This document shows positions 37,991 through 52,105 of a DNA stretch of 64,000 nucleotides, piece after piece. The stretch comes from Isoperla grammatica (lineage: Eukaryota; Arthropoda; Insecta; Plecoptera; Perlodidae). The translations under genes were made by a program, and so were the position numbers. The notes beneath the pieces are model-generated. The model was not told the origin of the DNA and ran no database searches. It saw nothing but the letters and a program-made list of their open reading frames with translations. The first letter of the stretch is position 1; each line of letters opens with the position of its first letter. The DNA lies in assembly GCA_945910005.1 (NCBI GenBank), contig OX246740.1, positions 54,987,221 to 55,051,220 on the forward strand, in the 5' to 3' direction.

Positions 37991-38433
37991 TCTTGATTGA
38001 GTAGGAAGTTCGTCATGATGTTAGTTAAAGAGGCCCCCCCCTACCCCCCACCCCTACTCTCTACACCCCTCTCATCGAGCTCTTTCCGACAAACTGACTA
38101 ACTGGAAATTACGTCCTTTCATTTATTCCAAGTACAAGTTGGCGTTGATTTAATTTAACTAATTAATTTCTCGTCTTGAGGCTACATAGAGCTACATATT
38201 TTGATGAACTGTTAAAATGTGATGTTGGGATTCTTGGGAAAAGTAAATGTACCACAGCAGCTTAAAAGAAAAAACATTTGGTCTGGAACTTTGGTTTGTC
38301 ATTCCTACTAGTTCGGACTGCATTTTAGGGTACATTTTATTTCATGATTTAAAATAATATGTGTTTTTTTTTAAATATGTAATGTTATTTTAAAAAATTC
38401 GTTCTTTCTTTAGAGGCGATGGCTAAACATCAC

Positions 38434-39045
38434 TAGGGTGACCATATTTTGAATGTTGCAAACCGCGACAAACAAAGTGTAAGGATTAGGCCTACGAGCT
38501 CATGGACAATTAAGGGGTTGGGGGGGAAAGAGGCGAAACATTTTTAATTGATATTTGCGTGAAAAATGCCCAGAAAACAGCTTTCTAACATGAATTAATA
38601 AAAGAAAATAATTACGAATAATTATTATTCATATACATTTTACTTACGACATATCAAGTATTTAAATGAATGAGGGTAAATTTTTGTAGTCATGTTAGAA
38701 CTATGCCCAGTCGTATTTCGCCGGCCGCCTGTTGACGGAATAAACTCTGCTTACTGTGAGTTGAGTGAGTGCGTGATTGTGTGAGTCAGCGTTTGCGAAT
38801 GCAACCCGCATGTGTCAAGGGCTAGAGAGCCGACTTGCAATTGTAAGCCCACCCCCCTTCCTCCCTCCCCCCCCCCCCCCCACTGTTACAATCGACCGCG
38901 TTGTCTTTATTAACAGAATACCGGGACACCTTTTCCCCAAAAATTTCAAACCGGTAAAAATACGTCTTTTCAATGAATCTGTCGGGACACCGTTACAAGT
39001 GTTCCGATAACGGTACTGTCTGTACCGGTCAAACCGGTACGTCAT
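38434..39045. mobile_element. ~610-bp DNA element (family F, copy 2, inverted)
   Basis: It starts TAGGGTGACCATATTTTGAA and runs in reverse relative to 16339-16861, including GACGGAATAAACTCTGC and GTCAAACCGGTACGTC near its right end. The right TIR is lost. A C15 run at 38867-38881 lies inside it. Confidence 0.65.
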
Positions 39046-41100
39046 GACTTATCGTTCGTTATAAAATTGGTTAAATTAACACTATATTCTCTGTTGAAAC
39101 AACCATTAATTAATACAATATTTTGATGCGTATTTGACCACAAAGTCCTTACTGTATTTACGTATGATAAACCATTAAAATCAGACAGGTTCGTATTGAA
39201 TTTTTTAGAATATTTGTATCGTCTTGAACACTATTTTTTGGAGCTAAATAAAAATGTTTTTAAAAATGCGCTTCTTTATAAATATTAGGTATCATATAAA
39301 AGTGAAGATGGCCAGCGCACAAACCATATTTGTTATGGGTTAAGGTGAGGGGGAAGGGAGTACATATTTCTTATGTTTAATTTTATTTATTGTCGTTTAT
39401 TTAAAAATAAGCTTCGTTTCAAACATTTATCTATGTTCACGTGATATTTTATGTGCATGCAAAAATATCACTAATTGCATGGAAGGAAAATGAAAGAATA
39501 ATAAACCATATATTTCCGATAAAATCGCAATTTGCTAAATTACACCGGTTGCAACTCGAAACTGTTATACTACCTCACGCGTCAGTGTCTACGTTCAATT
39601 AGTGCCAAGACTAAAGCCGGGGATTTTCGAGTCCCTCAGAGATTTCCACGGTTCCACTGATATAAATCAATTTGAGTCGTGTAGAAATGTCTCCTGGCTT
39701 CTCACGCATTAGTTACTACGCTACGAGGTGCGTCGCCTTCATACCTGTACAGTCCGGTCTAAATACCAAGTACAGTCAGTACACGATGGATTCTGTAGAC
39801 GTTTCATTGTCATTATCTTACATGTACACTGTTAGAAAATCCTCCTCGGTGGATCACGAATGTGTTTTAAAACCAACGGGAAAATTGTTTTTCAGTTTTA
39901 ACAGAACAGATTTCGTACATTTGGATTTTTTATTTGATTTTCATAGATACCTTTGACACTTAATAAATGTGGGAAAAAATCTAGATTTTTTTTTAAATTT
40001 ATCTGTTTTACGTTTCTATTTTGTAACTTAAATAAAACCACACTAGCAAAATGATTTAATTAATTTTTTCATCATTTTTCCAGAACACAACATACAATGT
40101 TTCGTATTTAAAATACTTGCAATACTGATTCATCAAATCCTTCATCAGGCACAGGTATTGTTTGCTGTTTAGTCTTATAGTTTTCAAAACACTGCGCGTT
40201 GGCTTTGCGTTAAGACTTTTACGTTACTCTCTACTCTCCTCTGCTCTGCACGAAGTTGAGCCAACCAACGGATGTACAATGTCACGTCGTACTTTGACGC
40301 CCCCCCCCCCTCCCCCACCTTAATGCTGGAGGTTTCAAACAAAACCTGCCGCTGTAAAAGTTGGAGCTTAGCTGTCTCAAGTTAACACTGTCGGGAGACA
40401 AGATTGCGCTAGTCTTGTGAAATTGGCGAGACTGTGAGTTTTGCTGGTGGGAATTGAAACATGGAAATCAAAATAGAAGAAAAAGAAGAACGTCTGTGTG
40501 AAGCAGCTAGACCTGAGTAAACACGAACCTCTGAGGAGTGTAGAATGTCAATAGTAGAAGTAAACGAACTTGTGGAAGTTCGGAGAGAAAAAGGGGTTTG
40601 TTGTTGGAAAACAAAATGTCGGTCGCATTGTTGTACAAAGTGGTGATTTCTGTTCGTTGTTATGTCGGGATAGTTTTTATTCTCGTTGTTGAAGTAGAAT
40701 GTGTTAGAATGATTTCCACTGTTGGACCCAGTTTTTCCTATCCAACAATAAATCTATTTACAGATTCAATACAAAGTTTCAATAAATAGGCAGTCCCCTA
40801 CAAGATATTAAAACAATATTTGCTAAAATGTGTCTAGATAAACTAGTAACCCGGACAGGGTTTCTGTTTAAAAGCGTTTGGCAGTAAGAGTTCAAACATT
40901 TTCGACGAAAGTAATTGATTTGCATAATTAAAAAGTGGGTACATTATTTTTTAACGACTTTGTCACAAATTTACTTACAGCATACTAGGTAGATTGACAT
41001 TCCTGTAGAAGTAGGTACATTATATTTAATCTAAGCCTACTCACTCACTCACCGCCTGACACAGCTTTAAGTGAATTATAAAAAAAAAAAAACTTTTCAA
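39046..41100. other. Stretch without a recognisable gene
   Basis: The open frames at 39672-39956 and 40598-40789 resemble no family. A C11 run lies at 40300-40310. Confidence 0.4.
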
Positions 41101-41114
41101 TTTGTAGAAAGAGT

Positions 41115-41345
41115 TGAATGCGTTGCTAAGCAACAACCGAATGTCTCGCATCGTAGTTAAGCCACTAAACCCCTTTGAGCCCAACGTTATCACCCCCCAA
41201 CCAATAGCAGAGCCGCGTTATATCACAATGAATTATGACGTCATCTATCGCTCGCGACTTCCTGGTTTGTCGGCCATGGCTTCTGATAGTAGCGCGCAGT
41301 TCCACCCTCATCTCGCGTCGTAGTCGTTTTCCGCCATTAAAACTT
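41115..41345 (+). promoter_or_regulatory. Promoter-like cluster: RFX X-box, CCAAT and CRE
   Basis: GTTGCTAAGCAAC at 41122-41134 is a full palindromic X-box, CCAAT is at 41201-41205 and an exact CRE TGACGTCA is at 41236-41243. X-box, Y-box (CCAAT) and CRE-like sites together are a known promoter arrangement in animals. A GGCCATGGC start context follows near 41275 but reaches a stop after 16 codons. If this is a transcription start, the first exon is mostly untranslated. No downstream exon could be identified. Confidence 0.35.
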
Positions 41346-42650
<1,305 letters not shown>

Positions 42651-42653
42651 TTA

Positions 42654-42810
42654 TGGTACGTTTACAGCTACGCGTTGCGAGCGAAGATGGCGCGAGCTCC
42701 AATCAGTGGCCGAGTTTGCGTGAAACTATTAACTTCTTTGCGTGAAACTCGGCCGCTGATTGGAGCTCGCACCCTCGCTTCGCTCGCAACGCGTAGCTGT
42801 AAACGTACCA
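42654..42810. mobile_element. 157-bp palindromic MITE flanked by TA (family A, copy 3, inverted)
   Basis: This is the best-preserved copy: TGGTACGTTTACAGCTACGC at one end is exactly inverted at the other, with TA on both sides (42652-42653, 42811-42812). The centre shows it lies opposite to the other two copies. Confidence 0.88.
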
Positions 42811-42814
42811 TAAT

Positions 42815-44700
42815 TGTTACATTTACATGAGTTTTGTTTTGCGTTTTATTATTGCTATCATTGTACTTGTTTTGTTTATGTCTTTACTTCCGAAATCAGT
42901 TTCATATATGAATACAGATTAAATAGATATATGTTCAGTCACATGAAGAGCGTTGTAGTCCGCGTAGCTTCCAACGCGCATCGTACGAACATTGTAAATT
43001 ATTCAAATGTACACAGAACACCCCCCACGATAATAGACAGGCGGACACGCACACTACTAATCTATATTCATTAATATTCGATTGATATCCGAGTACCTAT
43101 GTCAAAAACACTGTTCAGTCATCATTCAAATGAAATAGTCAAACCGCCAGCTAGGGTAATCAATAGATTGCTTTGAACACGTGGGTATAAATGCTTCCAG
43201 TCGCTACCTCAAACCCACGCTCAGATACCTACGCAGTCAAACCCACACAATCGAACCCACGCTTTATTCGTATTACTTTTCGTGTCTCACGAGAAAACTG
43301 TTTTCGATGAATTTATGTTAAACGTCACAAAATGCCATGTTAGATTATAATATGTCATGATATTATGTCTTCTACTTTATTCAAAGAGTCTTATAAAGAA
43401 GTCTTACTTCTTACATGAATATGCGAAAATAGTGTCAGTAATAATGTAGTTAATAAGATAGTTTTGTCACAAGAGGCAAGAACAAAATTTATGTCGAAAA
43501 CAAAGTCAACTATGACAAATCTCGGTAGGACTGCATATGTATGTGGAGTCCGGTGTATGAAAATTACCAACAAATAGAGTTTATTTGTATTTTATTTTTA
43601 TCCTTCATTCTTCTGTTAAGATAAACTTCGATAAAATCCTACATTCTTGTGACAGAAAGAAGACATGGTTAACACTTACTCCCTCCCCCCATCCCATCAT
43701 TTTCTACTGACCATTTTCCCGACTAGCGACACCAATACACGACTAAGCTCAACCTTGATCTGTGGTATTGGTTTCTTTCTACTCAAACCTATCCCGGCAG
43801 TTATGTAAGTCCAGCTCGCTGTGTGTGTACATGATTCACTGAACCCCGTCATCGCTCATCGCCGCGATTAGTGAATGTCCAAAGTATAAATACTGGAATC
43901 CACGATATCGCTCAAGCCGAGACATATATACGAAGTGTCTGCAGTGTAAAAGTGAAGCCAATGCCAATCCAATAATGTCAGTGAATGTCGTGTCCAAGGG
44001 AAGGGGGGGGGGGGGATTGACGTCACGTCATATGCTGGCTTTGCTGCGTCGAGTGAGGTAGGGGGTGGGGGGGGGGGGATATTTAGCTGGTAAGATTCGT
44101 TAATGTAATTACTCTATCCGGCGATCAAAACTTAATTTGATCAATATGCTTCTTTGATTTATCGTACGTTACGCGTAGAAGTTAATGAGATTGAGACTGG
44201 AAGATTATTTTCATAATTCATATTAAGGAGAGATCCTTATTCCTAAGAGAAGACCGCCTTGATGAGATTGCATTATTTTGTTAATTCCATATTGGATAAT
44301 ATGTCAAATTTATCTAACACGTTGCTCACAAACACTATATTTGCAGAGAAGTTTAACTGAAGTAAGTAACTGCTGTTAATGGAGATATGGCTAGTTATGG
44401 TATTTCCCGAATAAAAATGAGACGTTGACAAAAAATAGATGAATAAAATATCAATAGCTAAAATGTTTAAATGTTTCTAAAGAAGGTCAGTCTACTTTCT
44501 GAACTATCATACAGAATCGTGATGAAATAGAAAGTGCTATTTATGTATTTAAATAGAAACAAATTACAAATGACGAAGGCCGTGTGTTTACTTCTTTCAT
44601 TAAAATACAATTTTTCTGTTTACATATTTAGTGTATTTCTTATAATTTCCAATCACCTCAATTTTGTTTTTATTAGTCGAATTTTTACAATTTGAATTAG
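42815..44700. other. Stretch without a recognisable gene
   Basis: No gene. Two G runs (44003-44015 and 44067-44078) flank an exact CRE at 44018-44025. AAACCCACGC-like words repeat at about 43210-43265. Confidence 0.4.
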
Positions 44701-44704
44701 GTAT

Positions 44705-44905
44705 TTGATTGTCCCTGAATTCCTTCCCTTAGCCCTAGTGGTTGTTCCCCAAGGGTGGCAGCCCTGCGTGCGATACAGTTGGGGGTGGCCCAAGACGCGT
44801 CGATACCATGGCCACGCAAGGAACTCATCCGATATGAGTCCGGCCACGAGATATTCGGATGTTTTAACGGAATTAGAGAGAGACCAATAAGCTTGAAACG
44901 TTTTC
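44705..44905 (+). repeat. Possible retroelement 3' fragment
   Basis: GTGGTTGTTCCCCAAGGGTGG, a GC-rich block through GGCCCAAGACGCGTCGATAC, then AAGCTTGAAACGTTTTCTAC near 44889. The composition differs from the AT-rich flanks, and the closing GAAACG motif resembles those at 22.1, 35.0 and 46.2 kb. The identity is uncertain. Confidence 0.25.
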
Positions 44906-46140
44906 TACCCCTCTGACCTTATTATCACACTGATTCGTATAAACACCGTCTTCTATGATTGTTATGGAACCAAAGCACGGAACATTTAAAATGTATCGGT
45001 CGTTTCTCACACGGTTGCAGAAGAACTGCGTAAAACTAGTTCGCCTTAAAGGTTGGTTAAATATGCACCTGATTTTCATTTATCATTTTTGTGTATTATT
45101 CTAGAAAATTAATAAAACCATGATGAAAAAAATAATAGGCCCCTAAATAATTTTTAAAAATAGCACTTGCGTCTATAGAACTTAAAAAAAATAGATTATA
45201 TTTTATCTTCCACTCCTTCATCCGCTAGAGGAGATTTCTAGTGCTGCTTCCTTCCCTTTGTGTAATCTCTTTGGTGTTTACCTTCAACACCGTTTACATG
45301 TTAGTTAGAAATGTTTATTCATGATATTGATTGGTAATATATTCGGATTATGTTGATTAGTATGGGTATTGGTATTTTGATGTGATGTGATACTACAAGT
45401 TTTCTCTGGCTGGGACTTGTACCCTTAACACCTGGCACTACGTAGGAATGTTGTTTCTCTGACCCCATTTCACATTTTAAAGCGTTACATTATTTATTTG
45501 ATTTCTTATATCATTATAATTTACCACTGCGGAACTTAACTCTGTAATCACAAATGAATAACGGGAATTTTTATTTATTTTGTTCTCGAGCTATTTACTA
45601 AGTTTACGAAAGTATACCACCCGCCATGTATTATGCAAATGATCAATTACCCCCATTATTAACAATATTCACAGAATGCAGCGTGTTCAAGAAAAGATAA
45701 CCGAGTGTGGCAATAAAGCACGAAATGGGGTAAGACGAGACGTTCTTATGACTCAAGGTGTAATAAGTAATAATGTTATGGCGCTAGTTTAAAAGTTTGG
45801 CGCCACCGCAACAATATTAAAGTGTTCTATTTCTGTGCATGGCAATGTTGATTGTGAGATACTCGAAGTGGCGACGACGGAACCGCCGAGGGGGAATGGA
45901 AGTGTACTCGGCTTGAAGTCACCGTGCAACTGCTTGACTCCGTTTCGACACGATAAAAATGAGGTCGATTTAGTAGCGAGAAATTATCTAGTGTCCAGTG
46001 TTACAATCACTGGAATTGCACTTTTGGATTTGCCGTTTAAATTGTATTTATATGATTTATCATGCGTGAAACCCATTTACTTTATGTATAATTAAAAATA
46101 TAGGACTATACACTGTTCCGTGTCAATTAAAATACTTATA
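44906..46140. other. Stretch without a recognisable gene
   Basis: A weak tRNA-like B box on the minus strand near 45415 (GGGTACAAGTCCC) may mark a decayed SINE. The open frame at 45835-46095 matches nothing known. Confidence 0.4.
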
Positions 46141-46143
46141 AAA

Positions 46144-46185
46144 CGACGCAATATTTCGGGAGCTAATCAGCTCTCTTCAACAGGC
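46144..46185 (-). other. Hairpin followed by CGAAATATTGCGTCG (Penelope-like or ribozyme-like motif)
   Basis: On the minus strand, TGTTGAAGAGAGCTGATTAG then CTCCCGAAATATTGCGTCG. GAGCT and AGCTC pair around a GATT loop. TGAAGA-hairpin-CGAAA arrangements occur, from memory, near the ends of Penelope-like and related retroelements. Only this short stretch is left. Confidence 0.3.
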
Positions 46186-47016
46186 AACCGTCCACTAAAC
46201 TAAAGGGTATTAATATTTTAATATATATTTTTAATAACACATATGTACCTGTTCTACTTAATTTCCGTTTTTAATACCATTTAGTTAAATAAGTCATTAT
46301 ATGTGTTATTATTCTTGCATGTACTAAATTAAGCAATTAAACAAGTCGTATGAAAAAACATTTTTTAATTTACCACATATTGAGTTTAATATGAAATTAA
46401 TATGCAATATGATGTTACCATTGTCAGGAATAGGAGAAATAAGAAGTTGTTGAGTTGAAAGTGGTCAACTTGTAGATCACAAGTCACAAGTCTGTCATTA
46501 TTATGTGAACGCACGTATTATTTTGGCAAATTCACCTGTCTTAATCATAAATTCTAATTTATTATAGCACATAGGTACTTTCTCGTTCCCCCTGCATGAG
46601 GAGGGAGGAGTGGGGGGGGGGAGGACAGACATAACACCAGACTAACTGTTTTTTCGGACGCGCGAATGCAACAAAAACGAACGCGAAACCAGAACGGCTT
46701 TAATACCGAGCAATAAATAACTTGCCGAAACGCGTTGGAAGAAAATAATTAAGTGCGAAGGTCCCCCGCTAGATTGCGGTGCGGGCGGCAAAAACTCGTA
46801 AACTCCATTATCTAAATGTAACCCCCCCCCCCCCCCCCCCCCCTCCTTGTCATCCTCTAAATACCTAAATACGAAGACGCTCGGCCAAAGTGTGTTGATA
46901 ACATGCGAATACCCCGTAGACGTCTTCGTAGCGCTGAGCCATTGATTCAAAGAAATAAATAATGAACATTAATATACACATTAAATTTAAAAGGAAGTTA
47001 ATCACAAACAATGTAA

Positions 47017-47060
47017 CCGGTAATGGTGGGTCCCTCCTCGTGGTGACCGGTACCCGCAAA
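47017..47060. repeat. 44-bp conserved block, copy 2
   Basis: ACCGGTAATGGTGGG, CCCTCCTCGTGGTGACCGGT, ACCCGCAAA; nearly identical to 10277-10320. The ACCGGT words at its two ends give it a weak dyad. Confidence 0.6.
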
Positions 47061-47550
47061 GAGGACTCACGTGCGTAATTATCTATTGTCATTTCTTTAT
47101 TCGTCTGATATGGCCCTCATGACCTTTGATCTTTCAACTTTCACATTCTTCTACATATTAGCCAGCCGGCCTTTTGTGCGACCTGAACGAATCCACAACT
47201 GCACCTCCCCCCCCCCCCCACCCCCCCAACTGCACTCCCCATTCATGTGTAATGTATCTGGCTCGGCCGAAGCTATTGTGATGACCAACTTATTAACTGC
47301 GTCGTTTAACAAACGAAATACTAAAATAATGCAATAATCATATGAATGCCAATAATAATGATGGTCGGACAAAGCTGACAATATTTGTCATTGACATTAA
47401 GTAATTATTCTGTTTCAAAATTCAATCAACTTTTTGTCGCACACAATAAAATGAACCGTCAACAAATTGTGAGCGATATTCGGTTCGTGTCTGCAGCATT
47501 AGATGTACCTATTAGACCAACTCTACAGGTATACGAGGTGAATTACAATC

Positions 47551-47616
47551 GCAGGTGGTCTTGTAGTCGTTACAGACTCCCGCCCGTCAACTATGCGAGA
47601 CTTGAGTTCGAGTCAC
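47551..47616 (+). mobile_element. tRNA-Asp-like SINE head
   Basis: GGTCTTGTAGTCGTTACAGA, CTCCCGCCCGTCAACTATGCG and GACTTGAGTTCGAGTC resemble a cytosolic tRNA-Asp. The anticodon arm CCCGCC-GTC is followed by a partial partner strand and the B-box core GTTCGAGTC. Stems are disrupted, so it is a derived element rather than a gene. Confidence 0.35.
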
Positions 47617-48531
47617 AGTTATGGTTTTATTCCCCTGTCTTACTGGAGCTAATTTATCTCTACAACAAAACACAATACGTTGCATGAGACAATAACAGAA
47701 CAGTTACGTGGGGGGGGGGGGGGGGGGGGTTAAAAACAAACTTTATAGTTTTGTTCTCCGGGAAACTTTCCAGCCGTCTTTGCAAATTCAACAAGTTGAG
47801 TGTCTTCCCCTCTCTCCCTTCGCCCCCCCCCCACCCCCCACCCCCAAGGTTGCTATTGTCAACAAGCCGCGCTTCGCCTGTACACATAGCTATGGTCGTC
47901 ATGTTTGGGCGCTCCACATTACAATGGTGACATATATAGTTTGCATGTTTGTTCAGGTGACATTGTTAGGGGATTGAATGTGATACAATGTCGGGTACAG
48001 ATGCTTGATGTCAGTGGGTGATACATTTCGGGGTTAACCGGAGCAATCCTGATATTTGTCAGTGCATGAAATGTCTGGACCAGTGATGTTATATACACAT
48101 CTGGAGTAGAGTTGTTCTTTAATTGACATAGATATATGCGAGAAGTATATACACATATCTCTATCAACTTCTTAGGAATAGTTCGTGAGTTCTGGTTGTG
48201 TGAACCTAGCAACTACGAGGCTCAATATAACTGTTGTTTTATTATGTTATCTTATTGTATTGCATAATCACTTTAAAATACTTATTCGTCAAAGCTATAG
48301 TTGATATATAAATAAACTTGTCACTTGTTATTGGCTTCACTAAACCCGCTCTAACATTGTGTATCCAGATTTATTTCAAGTTTATAAAGTTTGCGTTTGA
48401 AAATAGTCTGAAACACGTAAGGCTGGACCCGGTTCCCTTGACAGGCTGACGGGCTGTGTAAAGTTCACACAACAACAAGCTTACCCGAAGAGGTGTTAGT
48501 AAAAAGATGCAAAGGAGATGGCTTCAAAGTC

Positions 48532-48691
48532 GTCGTACAACAACTTAGGTAATGCTTTCGTCATCGATCAATGACGTGTTTACGGTCTCGGCCAACTCGA
48601 GCAGGTATTTGAATTAGCCACGGCCGCTGGTTGGCTGCCGCTCACCCACCCGTGACGGAAGCATTAGGTCATACCGAAGTTGTTGTACGAC
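48532..48691. mobile_element. 160-bp palindromic MITE (family B, copy 1)
   Basis: GTCGTACAACAACTT at the left end is inverted exactly at the right end. Complementarity continues through GGTAATGCTTTCGTCA. It aligns along its whole length, in reverse, with 63737-63884. Confidence 0.8.
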
Positions 48692-50404
48692 AAATTTACT
48701 ACCACTGCGAGCGTACAATATAATAGTCTTTTCCCTGTTCATTGTGTCATAACAAGTTATGTCGATGCGTAGTTACAGTGGAAATTCTATGAATGTGAAA
48801 TGAATGTACTTAAAAATATCATAAATGAAATGTAGGAAATTGTCCATCGTATGTAATACATACTCGTGTCCTCCAGTTTCTACGCGTGCCGCACTCTTCT
48901 TGTGTGCATTGAGCTATGAGCTGATATTTACCACGTATATATCACGCACGTTCAATGCGCACTGGATGAAACCTCTTTGGCTCTAACCAGTTCCATAGTA
49001 TGATATTGACACGTTGAATGTGGCTCAAAGCGGTTTCGATTCGATCCTCTGAACAACCCTACAGATGCTTTGCTCTAAGACGAGCATTTTGTGGCCTCAT
49101 CTTAAATACCGATCGATGATTGGTCACGATGACATTAGGCTACGACGAACACATCTGTAATGTTATTTCAGAACAAGTATGTATGATACACTTGTCAAAG
49201 AGGCTCCACGATTTGTGCGCAGTCGAGAAGTATAGACACATTGAATGTATAATGATAATAATTGTTTGTCGACCCACGTAACAATGAGGTTATATAGCGT
49301 CGGTTGTTATTGTTGTCTTGTTCGACATGCAGAGCTGAATTAGAGAGACTAGAATGGACCCTGGGCCTAGACGCCGTTCTGTAAATAATTTGAAGAAAAC
49401 GGTTCGGAGTGTTTGTGATGCGGAATTGTTTCAGACAGACGTAACTAAAAGCAGCTTTGCTAAAACGTGGTAAATTGCGTGATATCTTAGTTCTTGTTAT
49501 ATCTCAACAGCCAGTGCATAATGTCAGTTGATAGCTGTGAGACTCAAACGTAACAGACCAGAATAATATATGCCTGGCTTCTGACAACATTTATTTGTAC
49601 TGGTGGTTAAAACCAAGAACGTCTCTCTTTCTCATCGTATTTAAAATATGGTTCAAGATTTTCTTTGCTAGCTTACTAAGAGCCTGAACTATGAATTGTG
49701 GATAAATATTTAGTAAGCTAGTTTCTTGTTTTATCTATGCCATCCAGACTTCCCATTGGTTGTTGCCCTGGTGAAAACAAGTTAGTTGCCGACTAAATAT
49801 GTATTCTAAGTTCATAACACCAGGTCTTACAAGTAATATCTGTGAATCTATGCCCCGTCGTCTACATCATTTGTTGGTTTAAGTAACATTTCTAGCCAAT
49901 AGCGAACCTCTCGTATTTCCAAATCTAGAGAATTTTATTAAATCGACATAACTTCCGTTTCATATACGGCCTCATTGAAAGTGAATGTGGCAAGTAAATT
50001 GGTTCTGAAAGAATCAAATAACGCAGTGTGACCGTTTGAAAGAGATAAGACAGCTGATGGTCTCGTAGACTTGGGGGGTTGTAAAGCGAAGCTGCTATCG
50101 CGCTCACAAGTGATACTTCATTCTGATTGGTCGTTGCGTGAACGGCCGTCACGCGTCGTGAACACAACCTAACAACGTTACATGACGCTCGTCAAACTCG
50201 TGTGTTGGTAGTAATGGATGTCTGCTGATGTGATGTTGGTACTATGCGTTATATCTCGTTCAAGGACAAAAACTTAGAGGGTTGATTTAAGCTTTGGGCG
50301 TGGGGTTTAACTGTGGTATCACTGCGTAGTATCTAAATGATCACTGCGTAGACATCGTAAACACATTGTTAAATTAATGCACTAGTCCGAACTTACTAGT
50401 CTCA
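48692..50404. other. Stretch without a recognisable gene
   Basis: It contains only the degenerate foldback element at 49041-49172. The open frame at 49925-50167 is unrecognised. Confidence 0.4.
49041..49172. mobile_element. Degenerate foldback element (family G, copy 2)
   Basis: TCTGAACAACCCTACAGATG on the left is imperfectly inverted as CATCTGTAATGTTATTTCAG on the right. Its left half matches 21545-21595. Confidence 0.45.
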
Positions 50405-50690
50405 TATCAACGTCTCTTACGTGCTCTATTTATGCACGCTGTTTCCAAGGAAATCAACAGATTTCAAGCGTTCTTTCACTTACTCGTAAAGGAAGTCCTC
50501 TATTTAGTAGATGCACCAACTTCATTAGTCACGCCCGCTGTGTTGGGGATTTACAGGCATCCATCCTAAGAGCGTTAATTATCCCTCATGGGCGTGTTTT
50601 AAATAGACGGTAAAAACTAGACAAGTAGAAAATACGGTTGGTACTATTGGAGTCAGCTATTTGATGGGCTTCTTGGCAACTTCAGTCAAC
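50405..50690. repeat. Dispersed repeat family D, copy 3
   Basis: The blocks TTTATGCACGCTGTTTCCAA, GCGTTCTTTCACTTACTCGT, AAAGGAAGTCCTC, TTAGTCACGCCCGCTGTGTT and GGTTGGTACTATTGGAGTC appear in family order. This is the clearest copy. Confidence 0.6.
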
Positions 50691-51935
50691 GTACCATACG
50701 GTGAAATGTTTGCTGCCTTTTAGAGGGAAGCCAATAAATGCTTGTTCTTATTTATTCAGAATACATCCAATTTAGTTTATTTTTTATCCGTTCTCTTTAT
50801 TTTTAATTTCCCGTGGGAGACTAGAACAATCGAATTATATAAAATTATTTTTTTTATGAATATATCTTCTGTTCAAAGGGTATCTTCTGTAGGAATACTA
50901 GAGCTTATAGATTGTGGTTTTAATTACTGAAAATAAGCTTATTAGCTTTTAAAAGCTTATAATTTGATAGTAGGGCTAATGAGTAATAACCTACTTATAA
51001 CTAAGTACTAATACCACCACTTAATTACTCAATGTAATTAGAGCTGCTTAGATATTTGAAAGGCCTTCTATCGTGTTTATTCTGCCGTTATTGTTTATCA
51101 ACTACGTCAGAATAACTAACTGAAAGCTATCGGCCTAGGTTTATAACTGAGTGAAGAATTTATTGATCAATAAATGATCCTATTGAGGGAATTATTTGTT
51201 GTTTATCGACATACTCAAAATGACTTCGGGGGTTTGAATTGAGGAAAGGAACAAGTAAGAGGTATGATATTCAATGGAGTTAGGTGGACGATAGAAAATG
51301 GAGGTACCTCACTTTGTCGCCTCTTACGATTGGCAGAGTCATTCTATGTAAAACTTTACCCCGGGCCCATACGTTGGCTAGAAGATTCGAGATGGTTGAG
51401 ATTGCGTTTTTAGAATTTGTGTATCTCTTCAGTGTCTACTCACCAACTGTTAAGAACAGTTCAAACAAATGTGTCCAATCGATGTTTCGATATAGCTTTT
51501 CAGTGCCAATATCAATGTTCAATATCGTATAGTATACATGATTGGATTGACGTGCATTTAATAATAGTTCCAATCAGATTCCACATATCCTTAGTGTTAA
51601 TTTCCGTATACACAACATGAGGGCGGAGGAAATATGTGAAGATCGATATGGACATATTAAGGTTAATGGTTGTATCTGCCGGTTTTAGCATTTTGGTTAA
51701 TCCACTTGATTGCGAGCTATTAGTCCCACATAATGACACTAAGCGATTCGTCTATGGGGCACTTATTGCCCATTGAATCAACGTTATGTGGTGGGGGTGG
51801 GGGGGGGGGGGAGGAGGAGGGAGAGGCTGAGGTGACGTGGGTGCTTGGGGTCGCTGCTGACTGCTAAGATTAGATTATTGAGGCGCATACTTCTCTATTA
51901 TTGCAATCATGGTATTCGAGACGATGATGGGTATA
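50691..51935. other. Stretch without a recognisable gene
   Basis: AT-rich, with a G13 run at 51799-51811. A GTCGCCTCTTACGATTGGCAG word near 51317 looks like a fragment of a dispersed repeat but has no second copy here. Confidence 0.4.
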
Positions 51936-51938
51936 ATA

Positions 51939-52105
51939 CCGACATTACACGGTTCAATACTTTCTTCAAACTTATTGAATTCAAGGACAAAAAAGCATCA
52001 ATTAATAGAAGCTATATTGTTGCAGTTTTTTATCATCTGTTTTTGATTCGCTTTTGTTCTTGAATTCAATAAGTTTGACGAAAGTATTGAGCCGTGTAAT
52101 GTCGG
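51939..52105. mobile_element. 167-bp palindromic MITE (family I, copy 2, inverted)
   Basis: CCGACATTACACGG and CCGTGTAATGTCGG are the ends. It has exactly the same length as copy 1 at 2681-2847. The left flank is TA and the right flank is CA, probably a drifted TA. Confidence 0.78.

Larger units (their letters stand above)
46186..48530. other. Stretch rich in G/C homopolymers, no supported gene
   Basis: Five G or C runs fall at 46612, 46822 (22 bp), 47207, 47710 (20 bp) and 47823. It also holds the 44-bp block at 47017-47060 and a tRNA-Asp-like SINE head at 47551-47616. Frames at 46642-48212 run through the homopolymers and look artefactual. Confidence 0.45.

Noticed and set aside
46642..48212. 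Several frames with Gly-rich or Pro-rich runs
   Set aside because: They are created by poly-G and poly-C tracts in this interval and lack any recognisable domain.
51300..51375. GTCGCCTCTTACGATTGGCAG word as a named repeat
   Set aside because: It looks familiar as part of a dispersed invertebrate repeat, but there is no second copy in the window and I cannot name a family.
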